From: Stenotrophomonas bentonitica
GTDB lineage: Bacteria; Pseudomonadota; Gammaproteobacteria; Xanthomonadales; Xanthomonadaceae
Assembly (NCBI RefSeq): GCF_013185915.1
Contig: NZ_JAAZUH010000003.1
Location: 310,001-374,000, forward strand
Direction of reading: 5' to 3'
Length of the DNA: 64,000 bases
Shown here: in pieces, positions 52,145 to 60,186 of the stretch
Position numbering within the stretch: the stretch's first letter is position 1
How the letters are laid out: the number at the start of each line of letters is the position of its first letter
Made by a program: the position numbers and the translations under genes
The notes under the pieces: generated by a model
The model's database searches: none
The model's input: the letters and a program-made list of their open reading frames with translations, nothing else
What the model was told of the DNA's origin: nothing

Positions 52145-53659
52145 ATGTCCGTTGATCGCATTGCCAACGCGCGTCTGCGCGATCGCGTCGTATCTGCCGA
52201 AGCCGCCGCCGCGCTGATCCAGCCCGGCGAAACGGTGGCCATGAGCGGTTTCACCGGCTCGGGCTACCCCAAGGCGGTGCCGGTGGCGCTGGCGCAGCGT
52301 ATCGAGGCGTTCCACGCCGACAACCTGCCCTTCCAGATCAGCCTGATGACCGGCGCGTCCACCGCCCCGGAACTGGACGGTGCACTGGCCAAGGCCGATG
52401 GCATTGCCATGCGCATGCCGTTCCAGAGCGACCCGGATGCGCGCAACCGCATCAACGCCGGCCTGCTCGATTACATCGACATCCACCTCAGCCACGTGGC
52501 CCAGCATGTGTGGTTCGGGTTCTATGGAGAGATCGATACGGCGGTGGTCGAAGTTTCGGCGATCCGTGAAGACGGTTCGCTGGTGCCCTCTACCTCGGTG
52601 GGCAACAACAAGACCTGGCTGGACCTGGCCAAGAAGGTGATCGTGGAGGTCAACGACTGGCAGCCCGCCGGCGTGGACGGCATGCACGACATCTATTACG
52701 GCACGGCGCTGCCGCCGCACCGCAAGCCGATTCCGCTGGTGCACGGCAACGACCGCATTGGCGAGACCTCGCTGCGCTGCGATCCGGACAAGATCGTGGC
52801 GGTGGTGCGCACCAACGGGCCGGACCGCAACAGCCCGTTCAGCCCGATCGACAGCACCAGCGAGCAGATTGCCGCGCACCTGATCGACTTCCTGAAGCAC
52901 GAAGTGGCGCGCGGTCGCCTGCCGGCCAACCTGCTGCCGCTGCAGAGCGGCGTGGGCAATATTCCGAACGCGGTGCTGGCGGGGCTGGGCAAGAGCGGCT
53001 TCCGCGACCTGAGCGCGTTCACCGAGGTCATCCAGGACGGCATGTTGGACCTGCTGCGCGACGGGGTGCTGAGCTATGCCTCGTGCACCGGGTTCGCGCT
53101 GAGCCCGCAGGCCAACGAGACGTTCAAGGAGAACATCGACTTCTACCGCGAGCGCATCATCATGCGCACGCAGGAGATCTCCAACCATCCGGAGCTGGTG
53201 CGCCGCCTGGGCTGCATCGGCATGAACGGAATGATCGAGGTGGACCTGTACGGCAACGTCAATTCCACCCACGTGATGGGCACGCGGATCATGAACGGCA
53301 TTGGCGGTTCCGGTGATTTCGCGCGCAATGGGTTCCTGTCCGCATTCCTGAGCCCGTCCACCGCGAAGAACGGCACGATTTCGGCGATCGTGCCGATGGT
53401 GAGCCATGTGGATCACACCGAGCACGATGTGTCGGTGATCGTGACCGAACAGGGCCTGGCCGATCTGCGCGGTCTGACCCCGCGCAAGCGCGCGCGGGTG
53501 GTGATCGACAACTGCGCGCACCCGGAGTTCCGCGACCAGTTGAACGATTATTTCGAGCGTGCCAGCCGCGATAGTTACGGCAAGCACACCCCGCATCTGT
53601 TGCCGGAGGCGTTGTCGTGGCACCAGCGGTGGCTGGATACCGGCACGATGAAGGCCTGA
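52145..53659 (+). CDS. Acetyl-CoA hydrolase/transferase family, succinyl-CoA:acetate CoA-transferase-like
   Basis: 504 residues. The class I CoA-transferase fold shows GETVAMSGFTGSGYPKAVP near the N terminus, the active-site Glu in SAFTEVIQDGML, GMNGMIEVDLYGNVNSTHV and the CoA-binding GIGGSGDFARNGFLS. The close resemblance to AarC/SCACT enzymes suggests exchange of CoA between succinate and acetate. The start is uncertain: an in-frame ATG at 52112 is also possible. A strong terminator follows. Confidence 0.85.
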   Translation: MSVDRIANARLRDRVVSAEAAAALIQPGETVAMSGFTGSGYPKAVPVALAQRIEAFHADNLPFQISLMTGASTAPELDGALAKADGIAMRMPFQSDPDARNRINAGLLDYIDIHLSHVAQHVWFGFYGEIDTAVVEVSAIREDGSLVPSTSVGNNKTWLDLAKKVIVEVNDWQPAGVDGMHDIYYGTALPPHRKPIPLVHGNDRIGETSLRCDPDKIVAVVRTNGPDRNSPFSPIDSTSEQIAAHLIDFLKHEVARGRLPANLLPLQSGVGNIPNAVLAGLGKSGFRDLSAFTEVIQDGMLDLLRDGVLSYASCTGFALSPQANETFKENIDFYRERIIMRTQEISNHPELVRRLGCIGMNGMIEVDLYGNVNSTHVMGTRIMNGIGGSGDFARNGFLSAFLSPSTAKNGTISAIVPMVSHVDHTEHDVSVIVTEQGLADLRGLTPRKRARVVIDNCAHPEFRDQLNDYFERASRDSYGKHTPHLLPEALSWHQRWLDTGTMKA

Positions 53660-53671
53660 TGTGATGCAACG

Positions 53672-53701
53672 AAAAACGCCGGGATTTCCCGGCGTTTTTT
53701 T
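53672..53701. terminator. Bidirectional terminator
   Basis: AAAAACGCCGGGA, TTT, CCCGGCGTTTTTTT between two convergent genes. Confidence 0.95.
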
Positions 53702-53716
53702 GTTCCGCGCGATCGA

Positions 53717-55084
53717 TCAATCGACGCGCAGGCTGTCCAGCGATTCCTGCTGCAGGCGTTCGTAGATTGCGAACTCGTCTTCCACCGGCATGCCCAGCGC
53801 TTTCTCGAATGCATCGCGGTTGGAATGCGCGGCATATGCACGCTGCTCTTCGCCGCCCAGGTTCGACTGGAAAATACCTGCGGCACTGACCGGCAGGAAA
53901 TCTTCGTAGACGATCGGATCTGCACTGGCCAGGCCGGCGCTGACCAGTGCTTCGGCCGGCAGGTCGGCCACGGCGGCGCGGTCGTTGCGGCCCGCTTCGG
54001 TGAGCGCGTAGCGGTAGTAACCCAGCCCCTCGCGGCGCAGGGTGTCGTGGTCGTCCGGAAAGCCGGTGAACGCTGCGGCCAGGCGGGTGGAATAGTCCTG
54101 GCCGGTGCTGCCGGCGCCACCGGCGTCGCGGGCCTGGGCCAGCAGCTGGTCGTACAGCGCGCGACCCTTGGGGGTGAGGGCCAGGCCGCGCTGTTCGATC
54201 TCGCCGAAGCGCGCGGTATGGGTGCCGGCGTCGCCGCCCTCGCCGTCCGGGAAGTTCACGGTTTCCTCGAGCGCCTTGAAGCTGGTCTGGCGCAGCAGGA
54301 TCGGGCAGCGGCGCGGCGGCGGGCCTTCGACCACGGCCTTGGCGTCGATGCCACGGGCCAGCATGCCGGCCTGGGCGGCGTCGATGTCCAGGGTGCGCGG
54401 GGTGAGGTGGTTGATGTGCGGGCCACGGAAGCTGACCACGTCGGCCACCAGCCGGTGCGCGTTGCTCAGCGCCTGGTAGGTAGCCAGCGAGACGGTGGCG
54501 TCGCTGTGCCAGCGGAAGGTCTCCAGCGCGGCGAGCACAAAGCGGCGGGCGTCGTTCTGGTCCAGGCCGCCTTCGCGTTCGGCCTGGTCGATCAGGGCCA
54601 GCGCTTCGTCGGTGAAGATACGGCGGCGCGCGAGGATGCGCGCGGACTCATCGCGCAGGGCCGGGTCTTCGATCAGTTCCAGGCGCAGTAGCGAGGTGAA
54701 CACGCGGAACGGGTTGGCGGCCAGCGCAGGCGCGGTGCGCGGGCGGAAGGCGGTGGAATGCACCGGCACGCCGGCGACGGAAAGGTCGTAGTAACCGATC
54801 GGGTGCATGCCCATCACCGCGAACAGGCGGCCCAGGGTGGCGAGTTCTTCGGCGGTGCCAACACGGATGGCGCCGTGGCGTTCCTGCGCCAGGCGGGCGC
54901 GTTCGTCATTGCGCTCGAGCTGCTCGGCCAGCGCCGGGTTGTCGGTCAGGACGGCGTCGTTGATCTCGGCCACCAGGTCGACCAGGGTGCCGTACAGCGG
55001 TACCTCCGTGCGGTACATGGTGGACATGGCCTGGGCGAACAGGCTGCGGATATCGTCGGGTGAAACGAAACGGTCGGCGCTCAT
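53717..55084 (-). CDS. hglS: HglS/YdcJ-family 2-oxoadipate dioxygenase/decarboxylase
   Basis: 455 residues. The family (formerly DUF1338) converts 2-oxoadipate to D-2-hydroxyglutarate with an Fe(II) centre in lysine breakdown. Visible marks are GMHPIGYYDLSVAGVPVHST with a metal His, FRGPHINHLTPRTLDIDAAQ and the late YEDFLPVSAAGIFQSNLG. No other lysine-degradation gene is near, so the pathway is inferred from the family. The ATG at 55084 is used; a GTAG-repeat-rich stretch lies upstream. Confidence 0.85.
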   Translation of the reverse strand: MSADRFVSPDDIRSLFAQAMSTMYRTEVPLYGTLVDLVAEINDAVLTDNPALAEQLERNDERARLAQERHGAIRVGTAEELATLGRLFAVMGMHPIGYYDLSVAGVPVHSTAFRPRTAPALAANPFRVFTSLLRLELIEDPALRDESARILARRRIFTDEALALIDQAEREGGLDQNDARRFVLAALETFRWHSDATVSLATYQALSNAHRLVADVVSFRGPHINHLTPRTLDIDAAQAGMLARGIDAKAVVEGPPPRRCPILLRQTSFKALEETVNFPDGEGGDAGTHTARFGEIEQRGLALTPKGRALYDQLLAQARDAGGAGSTGQDYSTRLAAAFTGFPDDHDTLRREGLGYYRYALTEAGRNDRAAVADLPAEALVSAGLASADPIVYEDFLPVSAAGIFQSNLGGEEQRAYAAHSNRDAFEKALGMPVEDEFAIYERLQQESLDSLRVD

Positions 55085-55199
55085 TACGTACTCGGCAACG
55101 GATCACGGGGGAACAGCAATCCGGCATTGTCGCGCACGGCCGGGGTGGGCGGCGAGGTGCAGAGCAGCATTGGGGGGCTCAAGGCAGGAGCCTTCCCCA

Positions 55200-55458
55200 A
55201 GGATGTTCATGCCATTACCGGGCGCGGGGCGGTTATCGGCGGTCGATTGGGATGCGACCCTACCGGTGCACGTGATTCGCCGTAGCGGGATGGGGCATGT
55301 GTACGGGTAGGGTTGGTTCCCAAACAACCGCCGGGGTGGTGCAACGTTCGGGGACGCATGACCGGCGAACTGGGTAAACGCCCTCCCCGATGATGTTCAT
55401 GCCATTACCGGATGTGGTGAATGTCTCGGCGGTCGATTGGGATGCGACCCTACCGGCG
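55200..55458. repeat. Three GTAG palindromes of the GGGTCGCA subfamily
   Basis: Two direct ~65-base copies at about 55200-55265 and 55391-55458 share ATGTTCATGCCATTACCG at one end and GATGCGACCCTACCGG at the other. A third, inverted and diverged, lies between (55308-55345). The whole gap 55085-55488 consists of these elements and spacer, with no gene. Confidence 0.8.
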
Positions 55459-55488
55459 TGCGTCCATGCCAATTTCATATCCGGGCCC

Positions 55489-56043
55489 TTACCGGGCGCG
55501 CTTGACCTCGGCATTGGCAGCCGCACGGTCGCGCTGGGCGCGGTCGCCGAGCTGGCCCTTGAGGGTGGCGTCCAGGGTGACCGGGCGGTCCCAGTGGTCG
55601 TGGCTGGCGACGATGGCGTGGCGCAGGGTGCGCCAGTGCTGGTTGGTGGGCTTGGTGGGCAGGCTGGCGACGACGTCGGCCCAGCGCTTGGGCTCGCCCT
55701 CTTCCGGCACGGCGCGCGACCAGGCTTTTACGCTGTCGCGGCAGGAATGCTCGATGGCCTTTGCCCAGAAACAGGCGAAGTAGATGTCGCCGGCCTGCCA
55801 GTTGTGGGTGTAGAACAGCGCGGCGATGTAGTCGCGCGACACGCCGCCGTAACGCGAGACCTCGTCGAGGAAACTCTCCGGGTAGCGCTCGGCGTAGTAG
55901 TTGATGTCCTGCAGCTGGGTGTCCACCCATGCATCGCCGGTGTCCACGCGGTACGCGGCGGACTCATCGGCGCTCTGCTGCGCGGCGGCCAGCAACGGCA
56001 GCCACAGCAGCAATGCAACCAGCAACGGGCGCAGGCGCTTCAC
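55489..56043 (-). CDS. Hypothetical periplasmic protein
   Basis: 184 residues from a GTG at 56043, four bases after the stop of the HAD gene, so the two are one operon. A signal peptide (LLVALLLWLPLLAAAQQ) precedes a helical domain rich in aromatic residues (YYAERYPESFLDEVSRYGGV; AALFYTHNWQAGDIYFACFW). No family is recognised. The chosen GTG gives a normal signal peptide; earlier starts would overlap the HAD gene. Confidence 0.7.
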   Translation of the reverse strand: MKRLRPLLVALLLWLPLLAAAQQSADESAAYRVDTGDAWVDTQLQDINYYAERYPESFLDEVSRYGGVSRDYIAALFYTHNWQAGDIYFACFWAKAIEHSCRDSVKAWSRAVPEEGEPKRWADVVASLPTKPTNQHWRTLRHAIVASHDHWDRPVTLDATLKGQLGDRAQRDRAAANAEVKRAR

Positions 56044-56047
56044 CGAA

Positions 56048-56797
56048 TCAGCCGCCGGCGGCCTTGGCTTCGATGGCGCGCAGGGCCTGCGGCCAGTCGA
56101 ACGCGGTAGGCGCTTCGACCATGCGCGGCTCGTCGTCGGCCACGCCATGCTGGGTTTCATGCGCCCAGGTCACCGCGTAGGGGGTATGGATGCCCCAGCC
56201 GCCAAGGGTGACTACCGGTTCGATGTCCGAACGCAGCGAGTTGCCGACCATGACGAAGCGCTCCATCGGCAGGTCGAATTCTTCCAGCACGCGGGCGTAG
56301 GTTTCCGGATCTTTCTCGGACACGATCTCGATGCGCGGGAACAGGTCGCGCAGGTTGGCGACCTTGATCTTGGCTTCCTGGTGGAACAGGTCACCCTTGG
56401 TGATCAGCACCACCGGGTAGTCGCGCGCGATCTCGGCGACCGACTCGCGCACGCCGTCGATCAGTTCGACCGGGTGGCGCAGGGTGTCATGGCCGATGTC
56501 CAGGATCAGCTGCAAGTCGCGTGCGGCAATGTTCTTTTCGGTGATATCGATGGCCGCTTCCAGCATCGACAGGGTCATGCCCTTTACGCCGTAGCCGAAC
56601 ACGCCGAGGTTGCGCTGCTGCACTTCCAGCAGGTGGCGCGCGGTGGCGGTGTCGTGCACGTCGATGTAGCGCGACAGGATGTCGAGATAATCCTGCTCGG
56701 CCTTGCGGTAATAGTCCTCGCTCTTCCACAGCGTGTCGTCACCGTCAAAACCGACCAGACCGATGGCGCCGTTGGGCGTGGGCATGGAGGTCATCAT
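56048..56797 (-). CDS. HAD-superfamily hydrolase
   Basis: 249 residues from tandem ATGs at 56797/56794. HAD motif I is VGFDGDDTLWKS (the nucleophile is the first Asp), motif II the Thr in VVLITKG, and motifs III/IV the Lys and the VGNSLRSDIEP region, where an Asp pair is reduced to one. A helical cap (~25-110) is of the C1 type. The substrate is probably a small phosphorylated metabolite. It is the first gene of a pair with the exported protein. Confidence 0.8.
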   Translation of the reverse strand: MMTSMPTPNGAIGLVGFDGDDTLWKSEDYYRKAEQDYLDILSRYIDVHDTATARHLLEVQQRNLGVFGYGVKGMTLSMLEAAIDITEKNIAARDLQLILDIGHDTLRHPVELIDGVRESVAEIARDYPVVLITKGDLFHQEAKIKVANLRDLFPRIEIVSEKDPETYARVLEEFDLPMERFVMVGNSLRSDIEPVVTLGGWGIHTPYAVTWAHETQHGVADDEPRMVEAPTAFDWPQALRAIEAKAAGG

Positions 56798-56853
56798 CGG
56801 CCAAGGATAGCAAGCGCCGGGGTTGGACCCAATGATGCAATCGGGCAGAAGGA

Positions 56854-56873
56854 AGGGCGGCCGAAGCCGCCCT
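56854..56873 (-). terminator. Hairpin between the EF-hand and HAD genes
   Basis: AGGGCGGC, CGAA tetraloop, GCCGCCCT: a perfect stem with an ultrastable loop and no U-tract. It lies before the HAD gene in its direction of reading. Confidence 0.55.
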
Positions 56874-56932
56874 CCCGGGGCCATCCACCATTGTCCAGCG
56901 GGTTCAGGCCAGTTGCGCGTCAATCCTGCCGA

Positions 56933-57346
56933 TCAGCGGCCCGGGGCGGCGTTGCCACCGCCGGCAGCGCCCTGCTGGGCGGCCACGTAGGCCTTGTACT
57001 CGTCCGGCGTGAGCTTGCCGTCCTTGTTGGTGTCGGCTTGGTCGAACACCTGGGCAAGGCCGGCGTTCACCTGGGCCTCGGTCTTGCTGATGGCGCCGTC
57101 ACCGTCGGTGTCGACACTGGCCCAGGTCTGGCCACCACCGCCACTGGCCTGCGAGGCCTGGGCGGCCGCGCCGGTTGCCGCGTCAGCCGCGTCGCTCGCC
57201 TGGGCCGCCGACTGCTGGGCCTGCGCGGCCTGGGTCTGGGCCTGCGCTGCACTCTGCTGGGCGGTCTGGGCCATCGCCGGAATGGCCAGCACACTGCCTG
57301 CGGCGATCATCAGGGCGATCAGGGGCTTGCGGTTGCGATTAGTCAT
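56933..57346 (-). CDS. Exported EF-hand protein
   Basis: 137 residues from the ATG at 57346. A signal peptide (cleavage after AMAQ) is followed by an Ala/Gln-rich low-complexity helix (about 28-70, repeated A-Q-Q-S-A-A-Q) and two EF-hand calcium loops, DTDGDGAISKTE and DTNKDGKLTPDE, both with all ligand positions occupied. It should bind calcium in the periplasm. The role is unknown; such small EF-hand proteins are common in Xanthomonadaceae. Confidence 0.85.
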   Translation of the reverse strand: MTNRNRKPLIALMIAAGSVLAIPAMAQTAQQSAAQAQTQAAQAQQSAAQASDAADAATGAAAQASQASGGGGQTWASVDTDGDGAISKTEAQVNAGLAQVFDQADTNKDGKLTPDEYKAYVAAQQGAAGGGNAAPGR

Positions 57347-57564
57347 TTGGGTGGTCTCCTTGAGGGATGTTGCGCGGCTGTTGTTTCCGCACGGCCCCAC
57401 ACTGCCAGCCCGTTTGTGAATCGATCTTGCGCCCGGATCGGCGTGCGCACGCGGTCTTAACCACATGCGCGCAGCGCTCGGTTACCCCGGTGGTTACGCA
57501 CAGGTGAGCGATTGGTAACACGCCCATTCAATCGCGCCGGATTTAACCGGATGCGAACGAAAAC

Positions 57565-57942
57565 TCAGCCTTCGTTGGCGTTTTTTTCGCCTGAGCGCGA
57601 ACTGAACAAAAGCCAGCCCAGCGCAACACCGAAGAGTGCACCGGCCACTTCGATCACCACGCGGGAGCCCAGTTCGTTGGGGTCATGGATGGTGGCGAGG
57701 TACATCCGCGCGAAGAACGGCGACTCGAGCCGCACGATGCCCATGTAGAACAGCTTCCATGCGTCGATGCCGGCCGAGATAACCACGGCCATGACGCAGG
57801 CCCAGCCAATGGCGTAGCCCATGCTCCAGCCGGCCCAGCGGCACACCCGGTGCCACAGCGCGTAGACCAGCAGACCGACCAGCAGGGCGATCAGCCCGGC
57901 TTCCAGCGTGCCCAGCAATCCAAAGTGCAGCGGCAGGTTCAT
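57565..57942 (-). CDS. Membrane protein of unknown function
   Basis: 125 residues with three to four predicted helices (about 10-32, 40-62, and 92-115). There is no recognised motif. It stands 43 bases behind the D-Ala-D-Ala dipeptidase gene in the same direction, so it may be the last gene of the dipeptidase/serine-hydrolase operon. The function is unknown. Confidence 0.6.
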   Translation of the reverse strand: MNLPLHFGLLGTLEAGLIALLVGLLVYALWHRVCRWAGWSMGYAIGWACVMAVVISAGIDAWKLFYMGIVRLESPFFARMYLATIHDPNELGSRVVIEVAGALFGVALGWLLFSSRSGEKNANEG

Positions 57943-57985
57943 CGTGGTCCACAGGTTCGGTGAGCGCGCATTGTAGCGGCGCGGC

Positions 57986-58714
57986 TCAGCGCACCGGCAC
58001 GTCGTAGGCGGTACCGGGGGCCGGCTCGGGGGTGAGCGTGAAGTGCCACCACTCCTGCGGGTAGTTGGCGAAGCCCCGGCGCTGCATGGCCTGCAGCAGG
58101 GTGTGCCGGTTCTGGTGCTGGGCGGGGGTGACGTCGGGCGCGTCGGTATGCGCGCGCGGGCCGAAGAAGTCGAAGTCGGTGCCCATGTCGACCGGCGTGC
58201 AGGGGTCGCGGCGGCAGTCGAGCAGGCCCAGGTCGACGGTGGCGCCGCGGCTGTGGCCGGAGGTTTCGGCGATGTATTCGCCCAGCAGCGCGGGTTTTTC
58301 CAGGCCGGGGTACTGGGTGGCCTTGCGCGACTGCTCCAACGGATCGTTGGCCCAGTCGACGAAGGCACGCACCGACTGCGCGGGGCGGTAGCAGTCGAAC
58401 AGCTGCAGGCCGTAGCCGCGGGCGCGCAGGTCGGCTTCGACCTGGGCCAGCGCGGTGGCGGCAGGGCGCAGCAGGAAGCACTTGGGGGCGTCGTAGCCGG
58501 GTACCGGACGGCCGGTGAAGTTGTTGGCCGTGGCGTAGCGCATGTCCAGCTGGATGTCCGGCGCGAGCGTGCGGATGTCGACCAGGCCGGCCTGGTCGGT
58601 GGTGCGTACCAGTGCAACGGTGACCGGTTGTGCGCTGGCCAGTGGGGCCATCAGTGCCAGCAGGAGGCTAAGGGCAGTCGCCGGTACGGGTGAAATGCAG
58701 GTCCTGGAAGTCAT
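57986..58714 (-). CDS. ddpX: M15-family D-alanyl-D-alanine dipeptidase (VanX/DdpX type)
   Basis: 242 residues with a signal peptide (LSLLLALMAPLASAQ). The zinc site is complete: SGHSRGATVDLGL (His and Asp ligands) and EWWHF (catalytic Glu and His). The enzyme cleaves D-Ala-D-Ala, in non-producers usually to recycle cell-wall dipeptide. The start at 58714 lies 46 bases inside the end of the serine-hydrolase gene, so the two genes overlap in different frames and are probably coupled. Confidence 0.85.
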   Translation of the reverse strand: MTSRTCISPVPATALSLLLALMAPLASAQPVTVALVRTTDQAGLVDIRTLAPDIQLDMRYATANNFTGRPVPGYDAPKCFLLRPAATALAQVEADLRARGYGLQLFDCYRPAQSVRAFVDWANDPLEQSRKATQYPGLEKPALLGEYIAETSGHSRGATVDLGLLDCRRDPCTPVDMGTDFDFFGPRAHTDAPDVTPAQHQNRHTLLQAMQRRGFANYPQEWWHFTLTPEPAPGTAYDVPVR

Positions 58715-60116
58715 AGCTGAAGTCGATGTCCGGATCGATCGCGCGCAGGATGAGCGCGGGCGGGCTGCCCGGCTCCACCTGCAGCCAGGGTTCGGCGTCC
58801 GCCCCGAGCGTATCCCACTGCACCAGCCAGCGGGTGTCGAGCTGCATGACGGTGCCGCGCAGGGTGGGCGATTTGTCGACGGTGAAGCGCAGGCGGCCGT
58901 TTTCCGGGCAGAGGCGGGCCTGGCCGAGCCAGGGGTCGCGGTAGAGGCCGGTGGGTGGCGACGATGTCGGTGCCGATGTCGGTACCGGGGAACGCCCATC
59001 CGTGTTTGGACGTACATGGCCTGCGTTGCGGCGGTTGGCCTGCTCGGCCCTCAATTGCGCGGCATACCCCGCCACCGTCTGCTTCTGCTCCGGCGCGGTG
59101 TACTGCTTCAACGCCGCCTGCATCAGCACCGTGCGTGCATCTTCCCCTTCGCCGTCGATCAGGATCACCACGCCCACCTTCCTGTCCGGCAACAACGCCA
59201 GCGAGGAATAGCTGCCCGACAGCGTGCCGGTATGCGCGACCTTCCACTGCCCATCCAGGTCAGACAAACGCCAGCCGTAGCCATAGGCGGAGAAATGCGC
59301 GTTGTCCCAGGTGCGCTGGCGTTCGCCCAGCGGCATCGGCATGTGCGCGGTCCACAGCGCGCGGCGCTGGGTGTCGCTGAGCCAGCCGGGTACCAGCTTT
59401 GGATCGAGCAGCACCTGCAGCCAGCGGGTCATATCGCGCAGGCTGCAGCGGATGCCACCGGCAGCCAGCGAGGTCAGTTCGGCGGGCGCCTGGCACCCGG
59501 CCATGCCCAGCGGTGCGAACACTTCGTCATGCAGCAGCTGGTCGATCGGCTTGCCACCTGCCGCAGCGGCTACTTCGCCGGCCACCACGTACATCAGGTT
59601 GTCGTAGGCGTAGCCGCTGCGGAAGCTGGTGACCGGCTTGAGGTGTGCGAGCCCGGCGATGATGTCGGCACGAGTGTACTGGTTGGGCTCGGGCCACAGC
59701 ATCAGGTCGCCTGCGCCCAGGCCCAGGCCGCTGTTGTGGATGAGCAGGTCGCGCACCTGCATGTGTTCGGTGACCCACGGGTCGAACATGCGGAACTGCG
59801 GCAGGTGTTTGATGACCGGGTCGTCCCAGGCCAGCCGGCCACGGTCGACCAGCCGTGCCAGCGCGGCGGCAGTCATTGCCTTGCTGTTGGAGGCGATACG
59901 GAATCGCGTGTCGGCGTCGATGGCCTCGCCACGTTTGCCGCGCGTGCCGGTGAACACCACCTCGCCGTTCTCCACCACGGCCATGGCGATGCCGGGCAGG
60001 CGGTATTGCTCGACGGTGCTGTCGAGCATGGGCGCAAACGCAGGCGACCCGGCCGCCGCTGCGGGCAGTGACGCGACCAGTGCAACGGTCAGCAACAGGG
60101 GGCGGAGCGCGGGCAT
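58668..60116 (-). CDS. Periplasmic serine hydrolase, class C beta-lactamase fold
   Basis: 482 residues with a signal peptide (cleavage after PAAAAG). The catalytic set is S-x-x-K in IASNSKAMT (about residue 77), Y-D-N in GYAYDNLMYVV, and H-T-G in VAHTGTLSG, as in D-aminopeptidases and esterases of this fold. The C-terminal ~110 residues are an extra beta domain, after a Pro/Ser/Thr linker. The overlap with the D-Ala-D-Ala dipeptidase suggests a joint role in recycling D-amino-acid peptides. Confidence 0.85.
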   Translation of the reverse strand: MPALRPLLLTVALVASLPAAAAGSPAFAPMLDSTVEQYRLPGIAMAVVENGEVVFTGTRGKRGEAIDADTRFRIASNSKAMTAAALARLVDRGRLAWDDPVIKHLPQFRMFDPWVTEHMQVRDLLIHNSGLGLGAGDLMLWPEPNQYTRADIIAGLAHLKPVTSFRSGYAYDNLMYVVAGEVAAAAGGKPIDQLLHDEVFAPLGMAGCQAPAELTSLAAGGIRCSLRDMTRWLQVLLDPKLVPGWLSDTQRRALWTAHMPMPLGERQRTWDNAHFSAYGYGWRLSDLDGQWKVAHTGTLSGSYSSLALLPDRKVGVVILIDGEGEDARTVLMQAALKQYTAPEQKQTVAGYAAQLRAEQANRRNAGHVRPNTDGRSPVPTSAPTSSPPTGLYRDPWLGQARLCPENGRLRFTVDKSPTLRGTVMQLDTRWLVQWDTLGADAEPWLQVEPGSPPALILRAIDPDIDFSYDFQDLHFTRTGDCP

Positions 60117-60186
60117 GTCCGGTGATTCCAGAGCGGAGAAGATGCCGGGCCGCAGCGTGTCCTGCGGCCCGGCGGTGCTGCGGCGA

